This document shows, piece after piece, positions 59,171-64,000 of a stretch of DNA of 64,000 nucleotides (position 1 is the first letter of the stretch; each line of letters begins with the position of its first letter). The DNA lies in contig SVBX01000004.1 in assembly GCA_015058655.1 (NCBI GenBank), positions 62,001 to 126,000 of the forward strand, in the 5' to 3' direction. The position numbers were made by a program, and so were the translations under genes. Origin of the DNA: Pseudoselenomonas ruminantium (GTDB taxonomy: Bacteria > Bacillota > Negativicutes > Selenomonadales > Selenomonadaceae). Below the pieces are notes generated by a model. It did not search any database and had not been told where the DNA came from. It saw only the letters and a program-made list of their open reading frames with translations.

Positions 59171-60166
59171 ATGTATTTTTACTGCGAAAAATGCAAAAAG
59201 AAATATCCTATCAACAGCCATTCCTATCAGTGCGAATGCGGTGGCATGTTCAAGCTGCACAGGGATATCGGGGAGGATTATTCCGACAAGATTTCCCTGG
59301 GTGAGGTAGTGACGCCTTTGGTGCATTTCCAGTCCGGGAAGCTGGATTTCCTCCTGAAGCTGGAGGGCACCCAGCCAACGGGTTCCTTCAAGGACAGGGG
59401 CGCCCGCAGGCTTATCAACGAGATTCACAATGTGGGCATCGAAAAGATTGCCCTGGATTCGGCGGGCAATGCCGGAGCGGCTATCTCTGCCTATGCGGCA
59501 GCCGCCGGCATGGAGTGCGAGGTTTATGTACCAGATGACACTTCCCAGGAAATCCTGCATCAGATCGAGTCCTATGGGGCATCCATCAAAAAGGTGAAGG
59601 ATGGCCGCATGCGGGCTTGCTCCGTGGTGAAGGAAAACCTGGGCGATGCTTACTACGCTTCCCATGTTTACAACCCCCTCTTTGTGGAAGGGGTCAAGTC
59701 CATGGCCAGGGAGATTTACAAGCAGCTGGGCGAGCATGTGCCTGACTATATTTTTGTGCCCGTGGGCAACGGTACCTTGCTGATGGGGCTTTACTACGGC
59801 TTTTTGGAATTGGGGCGCCTGCCGCAGATTGTTGGCGTCCAGAGCGAGAAGTGCGCGCCCCTTTACGAGGCGTTCCACGGCCTGGAGCCACAGCCCAAGA
59901 CTGCCTCCATCGCCCGCGCCATCCGCATCGAGCGTCCCAAGCGGGGACTGTCCATCCTGAAGGCGCTCAAGAACTGTCACGGCGACATGATGACGGTGAA
60001 GGACGAGGAGATTCTGGAAGCCCAGAAACGCCTGGGCAAGGCGGGCATCTATGTGGAGCTTTCCGCAGCCTGCGCCCTGGCCGCCGCCGAGCGCTTCTTC
60101 CAGGCTGGTAAGCCGGACAACTACCGCGTGGTGGTGCCCCTCACCGCTACGGGCCTCAAGAGGTAA
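59171..60166 (+). CDS. thrC: threonine synthase-like PLP enzyme
   Basis: 331 residues. An N-terminal zinc ribbon (YCEKCKKKY...YQCECGG) precedes a fold-type II PLP domain with Lys74 in QPTGSFKDRGARR, the SAGNAGAAISAYAAAAG phosphate/substrate loop and FVPVGNGTLLMGLYYGF. Threonine synthase is the nearest fit (phosphohomoserine to threonine); a related beta-replacing enzyme cannot be excluded. Starts behind GGGAGGTG and is followed 4 bp later by the phosphatase gene. Confidence 0.75.
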   Translation: MYFYCEKCKKKYPINSHSYQCECGGMFKLHRDIGEDYSDKISLGEVVTPLVHFQSGKLDFLLKLEGTQPTGSFKDRGARRLINEIHNVGIEKIALDSAGNAGAAISAYAAAAGMECEVYVPDDTSQEILHQIESYGASIKKVKDGRMRACSVVKENLGDAYYASHVYNPLFVEGVKSMAREIYKQLGEHVPDYIFVPVGNGTLLMGLYYGFLELGRLPQIVGVQSEKCAPLYEAFHGLEPQPKTASIARAIRIERPKRGLSILKALKNCHGDMMTVKDEEILEAQKRLGKAGIYVELSAACALAAAERFFQAGKPDNYRVVVPLTATGLKR

Positions 60167-60169
60167 GCC

Positions 60170-61096
60170 ATGCTTTACGGTATCATCGACATCGGCTCCA
60201 ACACCATCCGCATGGCCATCTACCTCATAGAGGGGGATCGTATCGAGTTCCTCATGAAGCAGAAGCATACGGTGGGGCTGGCAGCCTATGTCCATGACGG
60301 GGTGATGGCTCCCGAGGGCATAGAGAAAGCCATCGAAGTGCTGCAGGAATTCAAGTCCTTCCTCTACAGCTTCAACATCACCAAGATTTACGCTTTCACC
60401 ACGGCAGCCTTGCGCAACGCCAAGAACAGCGAGGCGGCGGTGGGTGCCATCGAGCACGCCGTGGGCCTGCCTATCCGGGTCATCAGCGGTGATGAGGAGG
60501 CTACCTATGATTTCGTGGGAGCTCTCCATGGCATTCCTGCCGAAGACGGTCTGCTGATTGACATTGGCGGCGGCAGCACGGAGATTGTGGCCTACAAGGC
60601 CAAGGAAATCCGCAAGAAAGTCAGCCTGCCCATTGGCTCCCTGCTCTTTCACTCCAAGTATGTGCAGGGCATCCTGCCCAGCATCACCGAATGCCTGGAG
60701 ATGTACAGGGAAGCTGAAGCTACCATAGGGGCAGTGACGGCTTTTGCAGACGTCAGGGAAGCGGCCCTCATCGGTATCGGCGGTTCCTTCAAAGGGGGCT
60801 GCGCTCTCTACAACGAGCTCTTCAACCAGCCCAAGGTGAACACCCGCATGGAGGCAAGGCGTTTGGCCACCCTCATTGGCACCTTCCGCCGGGATCACGG
60901 CATCACCCAGGAAATGGCCATCATGCTTATGAAGGCGGTGCCCGAGAGGCTGAAGACCGTGATACCGGGCCTGATTATCGCCGACGTGCTGGCCAGGCGC
61001 TTCCAGTGCAGGGGCATTACCTATAGCGACTCAGGAGTCAGGGAAGGGTTTATCTACAGCGAGATAGTGCACAAGGACAGAAGGTTTGAGAAATAG
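60170..61096 (+). CDS. Ppx/GppA family phosphatase
   Basis: 308 residues. Hydrolyses polyphosphate or pppGpp. Actin-like fold motifs: GIIDIGSNTIRMAIYLI (phosphate 1), TTAALRNAKNSEA, ISGDEEATYDFVG, LIDIGGGSTEIV (phosphate 2) and LIGIGGSFKGGC. Lacks the C-terminal extension of long PPX. Close coupling to the preceding PLP-enzyme gene is probably only operonic. Confidence 0.9.
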   Translation: MLYGIIDIGSNTIRMAIYLIEGDRIEFLMKQKHTVGLAAYVHDGVMAPEGIEKAIEVLQEFKSFLYSFNITKIYAFTTAALRNAKNSEAAVGAIEHAVGLPIRVISGDEEATYDFVGALHGIPAEDGLLIDIGGGSTEIVAYKAKEIRKKVSLPIGSLLFHSKYVQGILPSITECLEMYREAEATIGAVTAFADVREAALIGIGGSFKGGCALYNELFNQPKVNTRMEARRLATLIGTFRRDHGITQEMAIMLMKAVPERLKTVIPGLIIADVLARRFQCRGITYSDSGVREGFIYSEIVHKDRRFEK

Positions 61097-61100
61097 TAAA

Positions 61101-61135
61101 GGCGTGCTACCCGAAGATGGGCGGCACGCCTTTTT
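61101..61135 (+). terminator. terminator of the Ppx/GppA gene; left edge of cassette copy 1
   Basis: GGCGTGC/GCACGCC with loop CCGAAGATGG then TTTTT. A diverged copy of this hairpin is also present at 63411-63445, so it belongs to the duplicated cassette. Confidence 0.85.
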
Positions 61136-61138
61136 GAT

Positions 61139-61167
61139 TTGACGAAAGCAATTTGAATCTGTATACT
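61139..61167 (+). promoter_or_regulatory. sense promoter, peptide cassette copy 1
   Basis: TTGACG, 17 bp, TATACT. Identical boxes and spacing in copy 2. Confidence 0.85.
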
Positions 61168-61258
61168 ATCCGTAAGCTACAAAACGGTAGGTGGTTAGCC
61201 CTCTCATCAAAGCTGGCGTTAGAAGCGCGTGGTCGATCGGCAGATGGGAGGTGATGGT

Positions 61259-61327
61259 ATGGACAATTTGACGCTTCAGTTATTGCTGATTCTGCTTATT
61301 ATTCTTGCCGTCAATAAAAAGAAATAA
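61259..61327 (+). CDS. 22-residue hydrophobic peptide (putative type I toxin), copy 1
   Basis: ATG 61259 is 6 bp behind GGGAGGTG. The peptide, MDNLTLQLLLILLIILAV followed by NKKK, is a single membrane segment with a basic end, like holin-like and TxpA-type toxins. It differs from copy 2 at four aligned positions, and copy 2 is one residue longer. The mRNA (about 61174-61438) has an 85-nt leader and is opposed by an antisense promoter at 61448-61476. Toxicity is inference from architecture. Confidence 0.75.
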   Translation: MDNLTLQLLLILLIILAVNKKK

Positions 61328-61441
61328 CCGCCCCTAGCCTCACAAGCAGAGCGGTTTATTTCTATATGAATTTAACCAATCAGCAGAGGGCTAACCGTTT
61401 ACCAGTAGCCCGCCTCCTGTTAGCCGCAGGAGGCTTTTCTT
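61315..61441 (-). ncRNA. predicted antisense RNA, copy 1 (type I antitoxin)
   Basis: Begins just after the promoter at 61448-61476, runs antisense to the 3' UTR and the last codons of the peptide gene, and ends at an AACCGC/GCGGTT hairpin followed by T-rich sequence at about 61315-61330. About 125 nt. Confidence 0.65.
61411..61440 (+). terminator. terminator of peptide mRNA, copy 1
   Basis: GCCTCCTG/CAGGAGGC stem, loop TTAGCCG-like, then TTTTCTT. The left arm is complementary to the ribosome site of the peptide. Confidence 0.85.
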
Positions 61442-61447
61442 GTGCCA

Positions 61448-61476
61448 ATTATACCATGAAATCCCTCTGATTTCAA
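61448..61476 (-). promoter_or_regulatory. antisense promoter, copy 1
   Basis: TTGAAA, 17 bp, TATAAT on the minus strand: near-consensus. Same boxes and spacing as copy 2. Confidence 0.85.
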
Positions 61477-61481
61477 TGGTT

Positions 61482-63158
61482 TCATTGCAGCAGCCCCAGT
61501 ACGCTGCTGCTTTCGCTGTTGGCTTGGGCCAGCATGGATTGGGAGGCTTGGAGCAGGAGGTTGTCCCGGGCGAAGTTTACCATTTCCTTGGCCATGTCCG
61601 CGTCGGAAATGGTGCTTTCTGAGGCCAGGACGTTTTCCTGACTTGTAGTGATGTTGGCGGCGCAGATTTCCATGCGCATCATCTGCGAGCCAAAATCCGT
61701 CTGGACGTGGAGGATGTATTTGATGGCCTGGTCAAGGTCTTTCAGGAAGCCTTCCGCACCCTCACGGGTACGCAGGACTTCGCCCTTGCTTTGTGCACCT
61801 TTCTTGGTAAGGTGCCAGGCATTGTCACGCCAGAGCTGTTGCTTTTTTTGCAAGTCCGTGCCTTGGTAATCCTCATAACGTTCCGGGTAAGCGTCCGAGT
61901 CCGGGAAGTCGCCCCCGTCAAAATCCGTGGGCAGTTTTTCCGGCTCCAGCAGGAATTCGCTGTCAGAAGGAGGGAAAAGAGCCTCAAGAGAAGTGTTCCA
62001 GAGGCGTATCATGGTTTTCTCGCTGGCCTTGGTGCCGGATTGGATGTAATGGTCCTCCCAGGGGTGGTAGCCGGAGGCCACGGTGGTGGTGGTAGTAACC
62101 TCCACACTGGTAGTCACGCCCTTGATGCCGTTGTAGAAAACAGGGGTTGCATTATCTCTGGCGGTGGTGAAATAAACCGTGTTTCCGTTACTATGAACCA
62201 TGAGGGTATGTACCCCAATCTGATTGTTTGGGGCGTTGCTGACACCAGCACCGGTGAAGTTGTTGCTTCCCTTGGCCTGGTTGGCGGCAAGAATGCCATC
62301 ATAGACGGCATTGGCAATATCATCAGCGTTCTGCGCACCCTTGAGGCCGATGATGAACTGGCGGGCATCGGGATAGGTGTCGTTGATGGAATCCTGTCGT
62401 TGCCCCGAGCCAAGGTCTCTGGAGGTGTCAAAGACAATGGTGGCAAACTGCTTGCAACGGTCGCACATTATGGACAATCCTTGCAGGTTGAAATCTTCGA
62501 TGGTGTGTCCTGACAGCGCAGTGGTGAAGTCTAGAATCATGCCGTTGGTGTTGGGCTCGGGACTGGATGTGGAATAGACCCCCATGATACCCCAGGTCGA
62601 CATTATTCCTCTATTGGTGCCGCCCACAACGAAAATATCTCCAATGGTGGTATTGTCTATTTCCGTTATGCCTGGGTCGAAGGGGGCAAACTGGGTGCTT
62701 TCACTGATTTGGGTGACATTCTGTACCGCTTCCGTCCTGTGGTTTAACAACGTCATGCCATTGTAGGTGGTTTCCTCCGCAATCAAATCAAGCTGATTGA
62801 AAAGCTCGTCCGCCTCGATGGCCAGCACATCCCTGTCCTTTTGGGAGTAAGTATCGTCCGAGGCTTTCAGGGTGATTTCCCGCATCTTCTTCAAAATGTC
62901 CAACTGGCACTGCACCGACTCGGAGGCGGTCTTGAGCATATTATAGCCGGTATTCACGTTGGCGGCGCAGGCATCCAGTCCCCGTATCTGTGCCCGCATA
63001 CGCTTGGCAATGCTGTAGCCGGAGGCATCGTCCCCGGCGCCCGTGATTTTCAGCCCGGAGGAAAGCCGCGCCATGTCCTTGGCCAGGCGGCTGTTGTTGG
63101 TGCCAAGGATATTGATGGAGTTCACGGCGGACATATTGTTGACGATTTTCATTGCCAT
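61482..63158 (-). CDS. hag: flagellin
   Basis: 558 residues from ATG 63158 (AGGAAGGGGG before it; a second ATG two codons on is possible). Filament subunit, exported by the flagellar type III system. D0/D1 N-terminus KIVNNMSAVNSINILGTNNS and MARLSSGLKITGAGDDASGY; C-terminus AKEMVNFARDNLLLQASQSM ending SSSVLGLLQ. The central surface region (about 170-440) is unrelated to the common D2/D3 patterns and holds a CDRCKQ pair, unusual since flagellins rarely carry Cys. Expressed from a sigma-28-type promoter; flanked on both sides by the peptide cassettes. Confidence 0.95.
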   Translation of the reverse strand: MAMKIVNNMSAVNSINILGTNNSRLAKDMARLSSGLKITGAGDDASGYSIAKRMRAQIRGLDACAANVNTGYNMLKTASESVQCQLDILKKMREITLKASDDTYSQKDRDVLAIEADELFNQLDLIAEETTYNGMTLLNHRTEAVQNVTQISESTQFAPFDPGITEIDNTTIGDIFVVGGTNRGIMSTWGIMGVYSTSSPEPNTNGMILDFTTALSGHTIEDFNLQGLSIMCDRCKQFATIVFDTSRDLGSGQRQDSINDTYPDARQFIIGLKGAQNADDIANAVYDGILAANQAKGSNNFTGAGVSNAPNNQIGVHTLMVHSNGNTVYFTTARDNATPVFYNGIKGVTTSVEVTTTTTVASGYHPWEDHYIQSGTKASEKTMIRLWNTSLEALFPPSDSEFLLEPEKLPTDFDGGDFPDSDAYPERYEDYQGTDLQKKQQLWRDNAWHLTKKGAQSKGEVLRTREGAEGFLKDLDQAIKYILHVQTDFGSQMMRMEICAANITTSQENVLASESTISDADMAKEMVNFARDNLLLQASQSMLAQANSESSSVLGLLQ

Positions 63159-63363
63159 GCCGGCCACCCCCTTCCTGCGCCTGTAGGCACGACGAAGAGA
63201 GGAGGCCGCAACTCTCCCCTGGAAATGTGCATATTGACTTGGGCGGAGTGGCCTATGCCCCCCCCGAATGGACAAATGCTCTCATGACAATCGCTCCCTG
63301 CTTGTTGTGGCCGCTGCTTCCTTTTCCATAGAAAAGCGGGTTAAGATACTTCCTCTGTTCTAT

Positions 63364-63392
63364 ATATCGTAGAAAAGGGGCAGGGAGTTAAG
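63364..63392 (-). promoter_or_regulatory. sigma-28-type promoter of flagellin
   Basis: TAAC, 15 bp, TACGATATAT on the minus strand, about 205 bp before the start codon, giving a long leader. Confidence 0.6.
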
Positions 63393-63410
63393 AGGAAATT
63401 TTGCAAAAAA

Positions 63411-63445
63411 AGCCTGCCACCCGAAGATGAGGCGGCAGGCCTTTG
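63411..63445. terminator. hairpin at left edge of cassette copy 2
   Basis: GCCTGCC/GGCAGGC around CCGAAGATGA; corresponds to 61101-61135. No plus-strand gene precedes it here, so it came with the duplication and may insulate the cassette from the divergent flagellin promoter. Confidence 0.75.
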
Positions 63446-63449
63446 TGAT

Positions 63450-63478
63450 TTGACGGAAGCAATTTCCATCTGTATACT
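63450..63478 (+). promoter_or_regulatory. sense promoter, peptide cassette copy 2
   Basis: TTGACG, 17 bp, TATACT. Confidence 0.85.
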
Positions 63479-63569
63479 ATTCTTAAGCTACAAAACGGTA
63501 GGCGGTTAGTCCTCTCATCAAAGCTGGCGTTAAAAGCGCGTGGTCGATCGGCAGATGGGAGGTGGTGGT

Positions 63570-63641
63570 ATGGACAATATGACGCTTCAGCTGTTGCTGA
63601 TCCTTCTGATTATCTTTGCCGTCAATAACAGAAAGAAATAA
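63570..63641 (+). CDS. 23-residue hydrophobic peptide (putative type I toxin), copy 2
   Basis: ATG 63570 behind GGGAGGTG. MDNMTLQLLLILLIIFAV followed by NNRKK; the changes from copy 1 keep the membrane segment and the basic tail, which indicates selection for the peptide. Leader, promoter, ribosome site and terminator all match copy 1. Confidence 0.75.
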   Translation: MDNMTLQLLLILLIIFAVNNRKK

Positions 63642-63750
63642 CCGCCCCAGTTCCCCAACTTTGGCGGTTATTCTATGCAATAACTTAAAACCTTGAGGAC
63701 TAACCGTTTACCAGTAGCCCGCCTCCTGTTACAGCAGGAGGCTTTTTCTA
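63625..63750 (-). ncRNA. predicted antisense RNA, copy 2
   Basis: From the promoter at 63757-63785 to a hairpin AATAACCGCC/GGCGGTTATT (10 bp) followed by TCTTTCT, which overlaps the peptide stop codon. Complementary to the mRNA 3' UTR. Confidence 0.65.
63721..63749 (+). terminator. terminator of peptide mRNA, copy 2
   Basis: GCCTCCTG-TTA-CAGCAGGAGGC then TTTTTCT. Confidence 0.85.
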
Positions 63751-63756
63751 ATGCAG

Positions 63757-63785
63757 ATTATACCATGATTTTCATTTGATTTCAA
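63757..63785 (-). promoter_or_regulatory. antisense promoter, copy 2
   Basis: TTGAAA, 17 bp, TATAAT on the minus strand. Confidence 0.85.
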
Positions 63786-63793
63786 CGGGTTCC

Positions 63794-64000
63794 TTACAGG
63801 TGCATGTCTACCAGGGTGCCGCTGGCGCCCTGCGCGCTCTTGTCTGCTTTCGCGGTGTAGGTATGGGCAGAAGCATTGCTTTTCTTTTGCAGGTAGATTT
63901 CTGTAATCCTGGTATCTTCTGAGGTATCGCCAAGCTTTCTGAGCATATCCTGGAAGGAGGTCTTCCCCTCTTCGTAGTCCTTGACGGGGTTCTCCGCTGC
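63794..64000 (-). CDS. hypothetical protein, C-terminal part only
   Basis: The last 68 codons of a minus-strand gene that enters from beyond the right edge. Residues include NPVKDYEEGKTSFQDML and RITEIYLQKKSN, then a Ser/Ala/Lys-rich end. Not recognised. It stops 9 bp before the antisense promoter of cassette copy 2. Confidence 0.6.
   Translation of the reverse strand, partial: AAENPVKDYEEGKTSFQDMLRKLGDTSEDTRITEIYLQKKSNASAHTYTAKADKSAQGASGTLVDMHL

Overview
The window looks like chromosomal DNA from a Selenomonas-type member of the Negativicutes (diderm Firmicutes). The evidence is a Gram-positive-style gene stock (HPr/EI phosphotransferase system, an mbl-flhO-flhP-like block, strong AGGAGG ribosome sites, A/T-rich -35/-10 promoters) together with genes that need an outer membrane (L- and P-ring proteins FlgH/FlgI, FlgA, an AsmA-like protein) and a lactate theme (Ldh, lactate permease, LarB). 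This assignment is inference from gene content; no 16S rRNA gene is present.

Layout. 1-4080 (minus): two periplasmic binding-type proteins, then a two-gene unit with proline/alanine/glutamate-rich linkers (a TPR membrane protein and a PRC-barrel protein). 4282-8379 (plus): an HPr-domain sigma-54 activator, then ptsH with a canonical sigma-54 promoter and palindromic upstream sites, then ptsI. 8526-12426: an AAA/PD-(D/E)XK protein, hisC, and a convergent ldh-like gene. 12775-18629 (plus): mreB/mbl and the rod/ring flagellar genes flgF, flgG, flgA, flgH, flgI, flgJ; then a phosphodiester-glycosidase. 20261-24173: a lower-GC restriction-modification island with a broken HTH gene, a probable endonuclease, two cytosine-5 methyltransferases (one frameshifted at a G7 run) and a small companion gene. 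24163-27473: a membrane diguanylate cyclase and ung, separated by a DnaA-box cluster. 27692-31265: lactate permease, larB, a VanW protein. 31387-39532: small genes, an AEC transporter, a PIN toxin pair, a HAD phosphatase, asparaginase, an AsmA-like protein, a Fur-type promoter driving a DUF3793 protein and flavodoxin, and a secreted protein. 39533-40264 is AT-rich and holds a 46-codon gene. 40329-44986 (minus): a cellobiose-type PTS, 6-phospho-beta-glucosidase and an RpiR regulator. 45028-45817: VapBC and tRNA-Ala. 47050-55694: a complete periplasmic [NiFe] uptake hydrogenase with its cytochrome b and hypA, B, C, D, E and a protease (hypF is not here). 55764-61096: a small RNA or attenuated leader, a guanylate-kinase-like protein, pfkA, a ZTP riboswitch with a stand-alone AICAR transformylase, a threonine synthase-like gene and a Ppx/GppA phosphatase.

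The end of the window carries the strongest candidate for an undescribed system. Two diverged copies of a roughly 370-bp cassette flank the flagellin gene. Each copy encodes a 22-23 residue hydrophobic peptide with its own sense promoter and terminator, an opposing near-consensus promoter downstream that would make an antisense RNA, an antisense terminator at the stop codon, and a long-range 5'-3' pairing with one compensatory base change between copies. This is the architecture of a type I toxin-antitoxin locus.

Other leads: a PTS operon apparently governed by an enhancer-binding protein that itself carries an HPr domain; the nickel-binding N-terminus of HypB moved onto a separate HMA-like protein; sigma-28-type boxes before flgG, the flagellin gene and the 46-codon gene; MITE-like and palindromic repeats.
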